Positions 23,080 through 36,598 are shown, numbered from the stretch's first letter. The stretch: DNA of 64,000 bases from Leucocoprinus leucothites (GCA_013368445.1 JAACJO010000029.1:248001-312000), one strand, 5' to 3'. A program made the numbers and translations. Notes: generated by a model from the letters alone, not told the origin.

Positions 23080-24411
23080 TGTGATGCGAAAACCGAAAAT
23101 AAACAGGAAATACTAATATTTTCGTGATTTCACACTTAGTATTATAAAGAATAATGCTATGCCTAAGACCCTATAGTGCATTAGCGGTATAGCTACAAAG
23201 CTACTAAGAAGTAATATGGTCAACCAATATGACAGGCAAGACTGGTAATCTAGTACAGCTGTCCACTGTTGTGAACCATTCCAGGGATTTGAACCCTCAA
23301 CTTTAGGACACCACATCACTGAATTACTGCTTTAGGACTTGAGGGAAACCTCCGCACCAAGAATGATCCAAATGATCTAAAAATAAGGACCAAGGTCTAG
23401 AACCAGATCAGAAGGACCAATGGACTGGTTAACAGACAATGATCTGTGTTTTCCACATGTACAAGACAGGAACCTAGCTACCCCACTGCTTAGCTATGTC
23501 ATTTTCGCACTGCTCAGTCACCCAACTGTACTGGCCAAGCAAACCAATGGTCACATTGACAAGGCAGAGGTCCTCAGTTAAAGAAAATATCACAGCTGAA
23601 ATGCTTACCCATGATTAAAAAAGGATTAATGAAAGAAACTCGCATGGTAGCTACTCCACTACCCATACAACAACCTAGCAATCAAACGGACCTACCGGTT
23701 GGTGTCACATTATAAAAGTATACCCAGTCAAATCCAGGACAATTCAGTCAATTTCTATTAGTCAATTTCGAGTCATACCTATTTCTTTCTAGAATATTTC
23801 ATCTATTTTTGTATCTCTCAAATAATATAAAAAGGGCCTGACAGCATGTGGATAGGCAAGGAATCCTACGCCTCATAGTGCTATAGGGTGTGCAGACCAC
23901 AAACTAAGCATTTGTTGAGTAAATAAGTGATCAACCTTCTAAGAGAACTCTAACAGGAAAGACTTCTACTAGTTAATCTAAGAAATATCCTAAGATGTCT
24001 CGAGTTCGACCTAGTGTCACAGCAAAGTAGCTACCAAGCTAAGAGGGCTTGTAGTTAAATTGTACAGACCGCACCAGCACCAGTGTGTGACTGAGTGGGT
24101 GATTATAAACAAGGTCCAGTTGACCTTAGAGGGAGACAGAGACAGCTTCAGGATAAAAGATCTTAGCTATAGAAGTCAACTAAGCATCACAAACTGTGCA
24201 CTTAGTCAGGATTCTAGTACAGTGTTCGAGAATTTCCCAAAGTAAATAAAACAGCATTTAGTTTCATTGCACATTTCGCATTATTCAGCAGTAATTACAC
24301 CAATCCTCATCAATTTCTCATACTTCCCCTTAAATTTGTTAGAGGTTACATTCTAGCTACCTAGCTAGTACTCCACTTGACATTATATCCATATGTCAAA
24401 GAGCCTCTACA
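23080..24411 (+). mobile_element. LTR-like element, copy 3
   Basis: About 1332 bp, TGTGATGCG..CTCTACA, same family as 672-2010 and 4178-5517, with a TATA-like box at 23826-23835. The flanks are CTGT (23076-23079) and CCAT (24412-24415). They are not identical, but both are one CpG transition from CCGT, one on each strand. CpG loss is intermediate between copies 1 and 2. Confidence 0.7.
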
Positions 24412-25590
24412 CCATGTCATTGCTGAGGTAGAGGGTACAATTGACTCCCCTCCTGCTAATGATGAAGAAGCTGAGTTAGCTAGAGTATGTGTACTCCTTT
24501 TTCCTTTTTCCCCTTTGAACCTGTCTCATGATTCAGTTTATTCTATTTAGGAGAGACTGTACTTTCACAGCCTATCACCTTTTGATCAAGATCACCCCCA
24601 AGATCAATGAGTATATGAAGATGCCCAACTCAGACAAACTCAAGGCCTACATCAATCAAGTATGTTGTCTAGGTTTTCTTTTACTGTTGATGGTAAGATC
24701 TAATGACCCTTTAGTTGCAGGCAGGTGCTAACACAGGCCATGTGGATGATAACTCTCGGCTCAAGTGGGAGGTCACTAATTGGATCAATGAGACATATCA
24801 ACCCAAGCCTCCAATGCGACTCAGCACAAAAGATCGGGACAACCAAGGACTTCAGAATGACATCTGTGGGGAGCTTTTGACACCTGTTGAGTTAAATTGG
24901 AATGACCCCATGTATGTATTCTCTTCTGCCCATATTTTAAATATAGCTGATTCTGTGAAAGGGTTCAAGAAGCTATTTGAGAGGGCAGATCAGACCCTGA
25001 TATCAATGATAGTTTCTTCTTACAATGCCTATATCTTGATGGGAAAGATAGTCTAGATGATATTGAGAGTGGTTTTCTCTGTAGCCATTAGCTACTTTTG
25101 GTATGTAGCTTGACCTTGGCTCTAGAAGTCACTTTTATTCATGCCACTTATTATCCTTAGGCATTTCATGCCATATTTATCTCACCCTCGGCTCAAGAGG
25201 ATCAATACCAGGAAGGTCAGCTTGACGGCCCACCCCAAAAGAAGCAGAAGACTTCAGAAAAGTCTTTGAAGTCTAATGTCTCCACCATTCTCAACATGAA
25301 TGGCAAGGTTACAGATCATGCAATTGCTTACACAGCTGTTTTGGTAAGTGAACACTGCCCTATCTATAAATTCCAACATTTACTGAGTCATTCCTAAGCT
25401 TGTATTCAACCTATATGATGCTAGCAGCTGGAGAGAATGTCATAACAGATTCAAGTTTAATGAATTCTATGAGTTCCTTGTCGATTACTTTGAAGATCTG
25501 CCAGACACTGCCTTGAAGACTGAGGTCCACTTGCTTTTAAACTGGTGGAACCAGTATGTCTTATGCCTTGCAGATCAGATCAGGTAGTTT
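24412..25590 (+). pseudogene. DUF6698-type gene remnant
   Basis: Exon-like pieces separated by plausible introns: IAEVEGTIDSPPANDEEAE (24420-24480), LLIKITPKINEYMKM (24570-24660), AGANTGHVDDNSRLK (24720-24770) with RLSTKDRDNQGLQNDICGEL, then a gap, VSTILNMNGKVTDHAIAYTA (about 25275-25340) and FYEFLVDYFEDLP..LLLNWWNQYV (25460-25560). This order fits DUF6698, an agaricomycete domain of unknown function with many copies. The family call is from memory of its motifs. The 5' side is cut by LTR-like copy 3. Confidence 0.5.
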
Positions 25591-25932
25591 TACAACTATA
25601 TCACTTTCTAGGCAAATTTTTCCTTACCAAGTAGCATCCTCATCCAACTCGTGTGCTTCTCGCAAGAAACTGGCTGCTCAACGTGCAGCACACCATTGAT
25701 CTGGGTAGATTGAATATACCATATCTAGATTGACATAGTGAGTGCCCATTTACCAATGTAACAATTGTACTTGAATATTATATACTTCTGTCAAGCACCA
25801 GCCATCATCAGCCCATCGGCGAGGGTTTGAGATATCTCTGATCATCATCTGGTGAAGGGATCAACAATTAGAAGATATTGCTGTGGAGATAGGCTTCCAT
25901 CTGCACTTGGATCTCGCACCTGAGCACCCATC
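25591..25932. other. Spacer before the copia element
   Basis: No gene seen. It ends in CCATC (25928-25932), the target duplication of the copia element. Confidence 0.5.
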
Positions 25933-26215
25933 TGTTGTAACAAGTGGCAGGGATCTAGAGTGAAGATAAACACTCAGAATCATAGAATGAGACTATATAT
26001 ATTGATAATAATATATCTAGAGTGAAGATAAACACTGTAGGTAATATAAGTAAAGAGATTTTGTCCATAAAGCAAAATATGCTCACCTCAAAATTGTAGA
26101 ACAAGACTGAGGTGCACGAAAGGCTACTCGAAAAATAAGAGAGTGACTTATGTAATACACGAGGTGGAAAAAGGAGTTAAGTCTGAAAATACTGCAAAGG
26201 GGTATATACACAACA
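25933..26215 (-). repeat. copia 3' LTR
   Basis: 283 bp, TGTTGTAAC..ACACAACA, preceded by the target duplication CCATC. Same length as the right LTR at 39829-40111. Confidence 0.92.
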
Positions 26216-26237
26216 TGCCCACTCAACAAGCAAGTAT

Positions 26238-28653
26238 CTACATGAGACCAAGAGTGGAAATGAAATGAGTGAACTTCACAGTAGCAAGTGCCTTGGTAAG
26301 ACCATCAGCAGGCTGCTGGTCTGTAGGGATATATGAAGTTGAAATGTAGCCAGATTCATCACGATCACAGATGAATCGATATTTTGTGTCAATGTGCTTC
26401 ATGCAGTCATTGAGATTCCCAGTGGTGATGAGAATGATGGCAGACTGGTTATCAGAACGAAGAGGAGTGGGAGTGGTGATCCGAAGGTGAATGGATTCAA
26501 AGAAATTTCGAAGCAAAAGGGCTTCCTGACAACCTGTGGCAGCTGCAATAAACTCAGCCTTAGTAGATGAGGTTGAAATGCAAGCTTGTTTGCGTGAAGC
26601 CTAGGTGACAGCACCACCAGTGAGACAAGTAACAAAACCAGTGATGGACTTACGATCAGTCCGATTGCCAGCCCAGTCAGAGTCTGAATAGACAACTGGT
26701 TCATCAGGTCCTTCTTTAGCTTGATAGACAAGCTTGTAGTTGGATGTGCCATGTAGGTAGAAAAAAATGTGTTTGACTGCCTTGAGATGAACTTCACCAG
26801 GAGCAGCAACATGACAGGCTACAACACCCACTGCATAGGAGATGTCCGGAAGAGTGCATACACTGGTGTACATGAGCAATCCAATGAATTGTTGATATGT
26901 TGTGATGTCAACTTCAGGATTTTCCCAAACATGGAGGGAGAGGGTGCTCTCCATAGGGGTCTTCACCAGTTGGCAGTTGGCCATGCCATGACGTTCGAGG
27001 ATGTCTTCAATGTACTAAGACTGCGAAAGACTGACTTCCTTTCGGTCATCACTTTGCATCACTTCCATTTACAGAATCCACTTTGCAGGGCCAAGATCCT
27101 TCATGTCAAAATGAGAGTTGAGTTCGGATTTGGCACATTCAATGGCAGCAAGGTTGGCAGAGAAAAGGAGAAAGTCATCAACATAGACAGCGATGATGGT
27201 GAGTGTGCCGTTTTCATTTTTGACAAAAACACCATGATCAGAAGCACTGTGAGTGAAGCCCATGGACTCCAATTCAGTGCAGACCTTCTTGTACCACTTG
27301 CAACCAGCTTGCTTGAGCCCATAGAGTGCATGGTTCAGTCGCTAGACAAGTCCATCAGTTTTCTTTGCCCCAGGAGGAATCTTCATATAGATCTCCTCGT
27401 CGAGATCTCCATTTAGGAATGCAGCCTTTGCATCCATCTGATGGATGTACCACTGGTGCTTCGCTGCAAGGGCCAGGAGAGTCTGGATGGCAGCATGTTT
27501 TGTCACAGGAGCATAAGTCTCATTGTAGTCTACGCCCTCCACTTGTGAGAAGCCTTGGGCGACTACACAAGCCTTGTAGTGTTCCACCTGGCCGTCAGCA
27601 TCGAGTTTTCGCTTGAAGACCCATTTGCAGCCAACAACGCGATGGTTCTTAGGCCTTGCAACCTTCGTGAACAGCTCCTTCCTTGTAAACTCCTCCAGCT
27701 CCTCTGCCATCGCTTTTCTCCACTCAAATGCGTCGGGACGGGCCATTTCCTCCTCATAAGTGACGGGGTCACGATCTAGGGACGCCGTTTTCGCGGTTTC
27801 ATCGCCCACTGAAGCCTGAACAGGCTCAGGTATCTCCTTCTCCTCTCCAGGACCTTTCTCATCCTCTACCTCCTCCACAGTCGTCTTGACCTTCGGCACA
27901 CCGGAGTTTCGCCGATATGAGCTACGTTGATACATGGGATCGTCATCCCGAACAGGAGCACGGCGATTTCGAGTAGAACGACGAAGTTCCGGAGGTGGAA
28001 TGGGGAGGGGATATGGAGTAGGGAAGATGGTCGATTTTGCGATGGATCCGGCCTTGGCGGACGCGTTCGGTGCTCGTGTGGGGGCTTTTGAGGTCGAGGA
28101 ACTCGAATATGAAGTCCCCTTGTCGACACGTGTCGCCGTTCTCGTGGTAGAGCGTGTGGATCGAATGGGAGTAGACTGTAGAACATGGCGAAGCTCGGGA
28201 TCATCGGCTTCATTCGCGGTCTCGTAGTCGGACTCTTCGGATGCGTCTGGACTGGGAGCGTCCGTCGCAGGTTGTTTGGAGTCGATCGAGTCAGCGGTTG
28301 CCGAGATATCGCCCTCTGAGTTGTCCTCATCACCATCAACCTTCCCTTTGACCAATAAACCTGGATTTTCGTCGTCCTGACCATCCTGGCCATCGGAGTA
28401 AGCGTCAATGACCACTCTAGTATGATCTACTTCACTTCCCTCGTCGAAACGAACATCTCGTGCTTCAAAAACGCGACCAGAGGAGTGGTGAGTGAGAATA
28501 TAAGCCTTCCTTCTAGCTGAGTACCCCAAGTGAGTGCAGTGTAACGACTTGCAGCCAAACTTGGCTTGTTTATTCTTGGGAATGAGAGCATGGGCATCAC
28601 AGCCAAAGACATGAAGATGAGCAATGGAAGGTTTGTTGCCAGTGTAGGCCTGG
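26238..28653 (-). pseudogene. pol: copia pol, C-terminal part: integrase end, RT, RNase H
   Basis: Joins the integrase part across gypsy-2 at TPY/QAYTG. Begins with the copia linker (KPSIAHLHVFGCDAHALIPK, about 28600), an acidic Ser/Thr-rich spacer, then reverse transcriptase (ARPDAFEWRKAMAEELEEF; GCKWVFKRKLDADG; MDAKAAFLNGDLDEEIYM; AVYVDDFLLFS at about 27180) and RNase H (YSDSDWAGNRTDRKSITGF at about 26670; KHIDTKYRFI; PADGLTKALA at about 26310). Several in-frame stops break it (near 27342, 27069, 26601 and in between). Reverse transcriptase would copy the element RNA inside particles. Confidence 0.88.
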
Positions 28654-28658
28654 TAAGG

Positions 28659-28938
28659 TGTAGGGAGCACAAGCAATTGCGGGCCTTCGGCACTTGTCCC
28701 TAATCGCGTCTTATCAGTTCCCTTTCCATTGTTCCATATCATTCCTTAGTATGTTCTTGTTTATCTTTCCCTTTTCGTATAACCGTTTTGTAGAGTATTT
28801 AAACCCCCTGTATTCGATAGAACAAGGCAGTCTTCGCCTCTCTAACAATCGAGAGTATAGTTGTGCTTGTTTAACTTGCACATGCTATTTAAGTGAAGAT
28901 TATCATCTATTCCCTAATGGTGTGACCTTAGCATTACA
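28659..28938 (+). repeat. gypsy-2 5' LTR
   Basis: 280 bp, TGTAGGGAG..TAGCATTACA, with TTTAAA-type AT-rich promoter sequence near 28797. Identical length to the 3' LTR. Confidence 0.93.
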
Positions 28939-29088
28939 TATTTTTAAACAACTTTTCTCTACTCTCTACCTTGTTCTCTCTCTCTCGTATCTAGTCTCAT
29001 GTCCCTCAAGGATTGGCCACCCTTCGACAGTTTGCAAGACCACATTCTTCAGTCTAACAACAAAATCTTGATCAAGTAAGTTTCTATT

Positions 29089-32000
29089 ATGTCGTACGAT
29101 GATGAACTTGCCCAGACCCTCAAAGGCATCAATGATGTTCTGCGAGAGGGTTCTGAATTGCTCAAGGGTGGCAACACCCTTGGAGCTGGCAGTGCTCAAG
29201 CCAACCATGGGTCAGGCAGTGAGTTGCGGGGTGATCACAATGGTGAAAGTGCTTGCCTGAGTATCTCCCTTGGCATTGCTGGGGATGAAGGGAAAGGAAA
29301 TACAGAGGGCACATCTGGGCTTCCAGCTCAGGATGGTGCCGACTCCCCTAGGCTGTCATATGCTGATGGTGCTGGATCAGTGGAGTTAGACCCTGAGGCA
29401 CCAGCATTATTGTCAGAAGGTACTGAAGGGCAAAAGGTTCCTTCCATGGACCAGGGGGAAAGGGAGCCCTCCCTCTGGTCAGACATGGAGGAAGATGGTG
29501 AACTTGGCCCAGTACCTACCTTTGGTCAAGTTCGCTCTGAGGACTTACTCCCGGAGCAGAGTGCGGATGAATACATTTTCGAAAATTTCACTCACCGTAA
29601 GCTATAGAGTAAGCATGAACAATGTAAGAGATATATCTTGCAGCTTGAAGCTGAGCATAATGCTCACAGAGCTGAAGCTGAAGAACTCTGTGCCCAGCTG
29701 GAGGAACTCAACCTCCAGAAGGAATCAGAGGACTTGTCTCAACCGAACGAGCTTGAATCAGGAGTTCCCCGATATATCCGTGCTTCCTCCTCATTGCCCC
29801 CAACTAGTCTAATAAGGAGGGCAATGTTGGGCCCGAAAGCACCTCCTGAAGCGGCTCCTACTCGGATAGTCAGGATGAGTCAGCCTAGCAAAAGCAAAAC
29901 ATCAGGAACTGCCAAGATTCACCGACGAGCACCAGCAGTGCCTGGACTCTCGGAGAAAGCTGATATTTCTGAGAGTGACAATTCGGATGACTTTGGACTG
30001 AACCTGTTTGAAAACGAGCCAGATTCTGATCATGAAAGTGACTCAGATGGTACTCGGAGGCTTAAGCAGGAATTTCGCCGAAAGCATCGTGCTCAGTTGA
30101 AAAAACTTCAGTACCAGGCACAGTTTATCAAATCGGACCCACCATTTGTATATGGAGGTGAGATCCAGGCATCTACATTCAAAAAATGGTGCCGGGATGT
30201 TTGGGCTTGGGTCCAAAGAGGTTGCCTCTCTGATCAGGCAGGTATGGAACTCTGTGGCAAATTCCTGAAGGGTCGAGCCTATCACTTCTTTGAGTGGGAT
30301 ATATTAGACTTGAAGAAGCGATACACACTCACCGAGTTTTTCGAGCATTTATTCGATTATGTGTTCCCTGCAGACTTCCGTATGCAGCAGTAGGACAAGT
30401 TTGATGGATGTGAGCAAGGTAGCTCTCCAGTCTTGGACTACATCCGCCAACTTCAGGAGCTCTCTGACACAATTGGTGATCTTGAGGAAAAGGATATAGT
30501 TATTGCGTTCTGGTGCAGATGCAAGCCTTATCTAAGGTTTGAGATGTCTCATGAAGGCCTTGATCCCTGTAGTTTGTTGCTGGTAGCTCTTGAGAATACT
30601 GTGCTTCACCACAAACGTGCTCACCGGATTGCTGAAGAAGATAGTAAGCGTTCTCAGAAACAACCTCAGAAAAAGGGGAGTACCTTCTTGAGCACTAAAC
30701 CCATGATGAGGGGACAAGGAGGGACCAACTTGAATGACAACTCTAGTCAGAAGAAAGACGAATCTTCTGTGGTTAGACCTCCTAGTGGGAACCAAAATAA
30801 GGCAAAACCCAAAGTTGACTTTGAAAGGAAAAAGCGACTGCGAAGTGAGGGCAAGTGCTATGGTTGTGAGTCAACTGACCACATCTTCAAGGATTGTCCT
30901 TGTCAGAACACAAAAAGGCCTCCATTGAGCCTATGTGCCATAGAGCTTACTAGCCCAGTTGAAATTCAGCTCGCTGCTATGTAGGAAGGGCATGAACTTG
31001 GATTATTTGGGTTGGGCTTACTGAGTGAGGATGACTTCCCAATGGGAAGGATTATCTCCCTAGGGGACATCCGCAGAGAACTCAGGAGGTGCCTCCTAGA
31101 TTCCCTATATGCAGCAGTACCATTTGCCCTAGACTATGAGCAACCTGATGCAAAATACTCACCATTCATGACTGATCAGTTTGAACTCAACAATAACTCT
31201 TGTACAGACTCAGGGGAATGTGGTATTGGCTGTGTGTATATCCTAGACAATCATTCAGACACAGATTACCTTTTATGCTATGATTCATTATTGGATCCTG
31301 AGTTTGATGTAATCGCATGGTTACACAATGAGAAATCCAATCACTTCAATGAGATGATAAGAGAAAGGAGGAAGTCATCTTGGGCTGGGCCTTCGTATCC
31401 CTTCACCTTCCATTTGGGTGATGATAATGATGATGATCCCAACAATTCCAACGATCATGACAGTCCTACCTGTGGAAAATGGTCCAACAGAGCCAATGAG
31501 TATGATGTTGAGGAGTGCGCCGGCTCTGATGAATTAGATAATAGCCCACCTGTATGCGATACAAATAGCTCACTGCCAAGTAGTTTGTGCACTCGTCAGG
31601 GAGGCACAAGCTGGGGATCATTTCAGACACTCATTGATTGGGGAGATCAACCAACTCTTACCTTGTCTTGTATTGGTGTAAAAGGGAAGAGCAAACCACC
31701 TCCGAAGCTTGAGCGGTCAGCACTCTGAGTAAAGGGGACTGCACCATCTGTGATCCCCAGGCCAATTGTAGTAATGGTGAGAATAGCAGGACATGCTTGT
31801 CGGGCATTGCTGGACACTGGATCACTTGGTGACTTCATGTCTTCCACTCTAGTTGATCAGCTCAAACTACCGGTCACTGAGCTAAAAGAGCATTTACCTC
31901 TCCAGCTGGCTATTGCAGGATCGCGAGGGCGAGTTAAACATGTAGCTGAGTTGGCATTTGAATACCAGGATACACAGGACAAGCGTACCTTCTGGGTGGC

Positions 32001-35000
32001 AAATCTTGACAGTCATGATATCATGCTTGGACTGCCCTTCATGATTCAACACAGTGTGGTGTTGGGGCTAAACCCAGCCTTGGTCACTATTTGTAGTAAC
32101 AAGGCAATGCCTTTGCCTCATGACCAGACATGGCCACTGACATCGAGTGCAGTATCAGTCAACAATGTGAAAACTGATTCTCTTCGAAAGGAGCTCACTG
32201 ACTATGCTCGAGATATCTGTAAGGAGGCTATTGAGACCCCACTTCCACCTCTTCATGCTATTAATCATGTTATCCCATTGATTGATGAGAGTAAGGTCTA
32301 TGCATGGCATCCATCTAGGTGCCCAGAGGCCCTGAAGCCCCTATGGAGGGTGAAGTGTGATGATTATATTCGGACAGGTCGCTGGGAGTTCCACAGTGGG
32401 ACAAATGCGGTCCCTATGATAATGCTTAAGAAGCCCACTAAGGATGGGTCACTATGACTACGTACTGTTCTGGACACTCATCAGCACAATAAGAACACGA
32501 GGAAGCTCGCATCTCCCTTGCTGGATATAGATACTATACTTCGTAATGTGATGTCGCATAAGTATAGGTCGTTGCTTGATGGGAAGGATGCTTACGAGCA
32601 GATCCAGGTTGAACCAGCAGATGTCCTGAAAACACTGTTCACAACACCTGACAGTACAATGATCAGCCATGTCATGCAGATTGGTGACTGTAATACAGGA
32701 GCCACCTACCAGTCTCTGATGAATCATATATTTGCACCATACATTGGGGTCTTCATGGACGTATACCTTGACGATATTGTGGTGTATTCTGATACTGCAA
32801 GTGATCATATCAAGCATGTCAAGATTGTGATTGACACACTTAGGGATAACAATTTCTACCTGAGTGAACACAAGCTGCAGTTCTTTATGGACGAACTCGT
32901 GATCTTGGGGCATGTAATTGATGATGAAGGGATTCAGATGGATCCTGCGAAGGTGGATAAAGTCATTAACTGGAAGGTCCCAACAAACAAGGGGTTACTT
33001 GCCTCCTTCGTGGGTGCTGTAGGTTACCTTGCGAGTGGGTGTGATAAAATCCATACACCAATGGCTCTCCTCTTGAAGCACTCTGCTGCAACCTCTGTAT
33101 GGCAGTGGACCCCTACAGAACAGCGAGCATTCAACGAGGTTAGGTCAATTGTTGAGCACTGGCATGACCTGCGGCAAGTGGCAGTAAACTATGGTGAGGG
33201 GGCTGAGTGGGTGAATCTCACCTGTGATGCGAGCCTCACTGGTGGCAGCAGTGTTCTCTCCCACAGGGGATGACTTCGCTTTAGCGAGTATAGTAGCATT
33301 CTGGTCAGGAAAGTTTTCGCCTGCTCAGCAGAACTATCCCGTGCATGAGTTGGAATTGTTAGCCATCGTTGAATCCTTGAAAAGGTTCAGGCACTTACTC
33401 CAGGGGATCCACTTCCGGATTTTCACAGATCATAAGGGGCTGGAATGGCTTTCAACTCAGAAGAAGCTCTCGCCACAACAGGCTCGTTGGCTTGAGGAGA
33501 TATCTGAGTTTGACTTTGATATAATGTACATCTCTGGCGAAACCAACGTGGTGGCTGATGCTCTATCTCAAATGTACAGCGATGAGCCTAAAGGCACAGT
33601 TAGGTCACCAAGCGAGTATGTGAGCGCTGAGGAGGAGCATGCACTGTCAAGAATACTGCTTAGTCTGGTGACATGCCCCTTGTACACTGGCAGGGTTCTT
33701 GCACTCTCAGCAGTAACATGGCACTTGGAGGGCACCCGAGCAGCATTTCTGAATGTGAAACAAGTGGTTCTGAAGGTAGACGCTCTGGCTGAACCACTGG
33801 AGGGCGAGTCTAGTGACAATGAGACACCCGAACCTTCGGTTGAGGTGACTGAGGATGATGACTTACCTAAGAACAGGGCAGAGGAGTCTCCAGAAGCTGA
33901 GACTGAAGAGTTGCTTTCAGAAGCTCCCGTCTCATTACCAGACCTCATTGCACTAGGTGATCCCTGCTCAGATATTCACAAAAGTGTTAGAGGCTGCTAT
34001 GAGGAGGATGCCTTCTTCAAGTTAGTCCTCAAAGATCCCACAGCCTACAGAAATTTTGAAGTCAGCAATGACCTGGTATTTCTGAAGAGCAATGGACGAT
34101 GTACACTATGTATCCCAGATGTCAAGATCGGCGAGCAAAGAGTCTGTGAAATGATTATCTCACATGCTCATTCCATCCTGGCACATCTGGGCCCTTCAAA
34201 GACCACCACTTATCTTCGCAAAAGTGTCTGGTGGAAGGGAATGGTTTCAGATGTGCTGGCCTTTTGTGACTCCTGCATAACCTGTAAGACATCAAAGCCG
34301 AGCAATCAGCAACCATACAGCAAGCTGGAAACTCTGAGCATACCTGCAAGGCCTTGGGAGACAATTGGCATAGACTTTGTTGGGCCACTCCCTGAATCTG
34401 AAAACCTGACTGGAAAATTCGACATGCTCTTGGTGATCATTGACCACCTCACATCAATGGTACATCTAGTCCCAACGAAGCAGACTTACAGAGCCAAGGA
34501 CATTGCAGAGGTGCTGTTTGATAGGGTTTACAAACATCATGGAATGCCTACACACATCATAAGCAACCGTGACTCCCTTTTTACCAGTACATTCTGGCAA
34601 ACTTTGAATGAACTCACCGGGGTGGAGCTTCGTATGTCCTCTTCATATCACCCACAGAGTGATGGAGCGACAGAGAGAGCTAATCGCACTATTACGCAGA
34701 TGCTATGTCAGTGTGTCTCACCCCACCAATGTGACTGGGTGCAGAAACTACCTGCAATTGAGTTCGCAATTAATTGTGCCAGGTCAGAGTCTACAGGCTA
34801 CACTCCCTTCATGCTAAACTATGGCAGGATGCCTCGATCAATGATATTTGAGACCTCAGCAGAATACCCTGGTGTTCGTGTCTTCGCTCAGAAGATGAAG
34901 GATGCAGTGATGTCAGCCCATGATGCTATAATCAATGCACGGGTGAAACAGACTCACTTCGCTAATCAAAAGCGGCACAAGGCACCATTCACTGTCGGGG

Positions 35001-36598
35001 ATTTGGTCTACCTATCTACCAAGAACTTGAGCATACCCAAGGGACGAGCTCGGAAACTATCACCGAAATACATCAGACCATATAAAGTCCTGCAGGAATA
35101 CAGGAACAACTCGTTCCTGTTGGATATTCCACCAGAGCTGAAACAGCGTGGTGTACACCCCTCTTTCCATGCAGATTTACTCTGAATTCATATTCCAAAT
35201 GATGATCAGCGCTTCCCAGGAAGGCAGGTGCCCCAAGTCATTGGGATTGGTCATGTTGAAGAATGGTCAGTTGACCACATCGAATCACACAGCGGATTGG
35301 GAAAATATTCCATGTTCGAACTGGTCTACAGAACAGGTGATAGAGTGTGGCTACCATTCCATGAGATGTCTGGCCTGGAAGCCCTTACTCAGTATCTCGA
35401 GTTACAAGGAGTAAAGAATGTATCCGGCTTACCTAGGGGGAAATTACACCCAACTACTGATGTGGATATTGTACAACCCCAACCATCAGACAATAACACC
35501 GGGACTTCAGTGACTCTCCAGCTTAAAAGTCTGAGATTTGGAGAGGGCGGGGTTCATTCTCCTCCTCACAAAATAGCCCCCATCCATGATCGTGAACTTA
35601 ATCCCATCATGATCAAGCGCTACTTACGCTTCACGAATTTGATTCAGTGAGGGGAGTACAACCCCAGCAATCATCCGATCCCTGATGGATACATGGAATT
35701 CTTAGTTGCTCATCAACATGACGAGAACCCAGCATATCACTTACCTGTCCCGCCTGGGATCCATGCCCCCACTATTGTCGATGCAAACAGGCATCCTTCC
35801 ATAGTATACGCCCCTCAAAACTTTGCTGTGCCGAAGCCGTCCCCTTCCCCTCCAGCACTGGCTCAACACTAGGCTGACTCCGTATATCATCAGCCTGGTG
35901 GCCAATATGGCGGTCATGGAGGGTACTCACAAGGACAATACTTCAATCCCCTTCATGACTTGACTGTGCAGGCTATGAGTGCATTCACTGATCATTATCA
36001 CACTGAAATGGCCTGTCAATATGGCCCGTTCACTGGCGGTACCATCGGATTAATAGCTTCTCACCCTCATGTTGGGTTCAGGCTTGGCCGTCCTCGTGGT
36101 CGTGGTGGTCGCGGCAGCAGTCGTTGGATCTTCAAGGGACCACGGATTCATCCTCCCCACTACAAGAAGGGCAAAGCCAAGGCTGAGGCAATGGGACCTC
36201 AAGCTGGCGGACATCCGGAACTAGGGGGATCGTCCTCGAGCACGGGTACTGCCAGTCCCCCTTCTCTAATGGCTACATCGAATCCTGAGCTCCAGGACAA
36301 TAATGGACAACGCTTACCGCAGCCTGATGCTGGACTTCAGCGCCAGCTCGATGGTTTATCGCTCGAAGGTGGCTGTCGCAAGACTATGAAAGCCAAGAAG
36401 AAGGCTACCCCGCCCGGGGACAATTCCAATGGGGATACTGGGGGAGCTGTTCCTCACAGGGATGCCAATGTCGAGATGGCTCCTGTCTCATCTGGGAGTG
36501 GCTCTGGCAACAAGGGTGCCAGCAAGGCGGACAAAGAAGCCAGCAAAGAGGGTGCTGGCTATGGTGATGAAGATGCTGAGGGAGAGCCAGATGTGTGA
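29089..36598 (+). pseudogene. gypsy-2 gag-pol in a single frame
   Basis: Starts ATG at 29089 (MSYDDELAQTLKGIN). Gag has a coiled, Glu-rich segment (29640-29740), a capsid core (about 30150-30600) and a zinc knuckle CYGCESTDHIFKDC (30856-30897). The protease follows with ALLDTGSLGDFMS (about 31806), RT with VYLDDIVVYS (about 32762), RNase H (FRIFTDHKGLEWL, about 33415), and integrase with HAHSILAH..CDSCITC, then IGIDFVGP, SNRDSLF and YHPQSDGATERAN (34160-34680). The frame is uninterrupted in phase from 29089 to about 33266, then shifts by one base in a GGGG run. Stops: TAG at 29605, 30391, 30982 and about 35870; TGA at 31726, 32455, 35183 and 35648. Fusion of gag and pol in one frame differs from gypsy-1. 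Confidence 0.88.
35186..36598 (+). pseudogene. gypsy-2 pol C-terminal extension (chromo-like and Gly/Arg-rich)
   Basis: Beyond integrase the same phase continues for about 470 codons. The first part (HVEEWSVDHIESHSG, then ELVYRTGDRVWLPFHEMSGL, 35255-35395) has the spacing and aromatic residues of a divergent chromodomain. It is followed by a Pro-rich spacer, a Gln/Gly-rich segment, RGRGGRGSSR (36095-36125), and a Ser/Lys/acidic tail to TGA at 36596-36598. The Arg-Gly run suggests RNA or DNA binding. The function of the tail is unknown. Confidence 0.55.
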
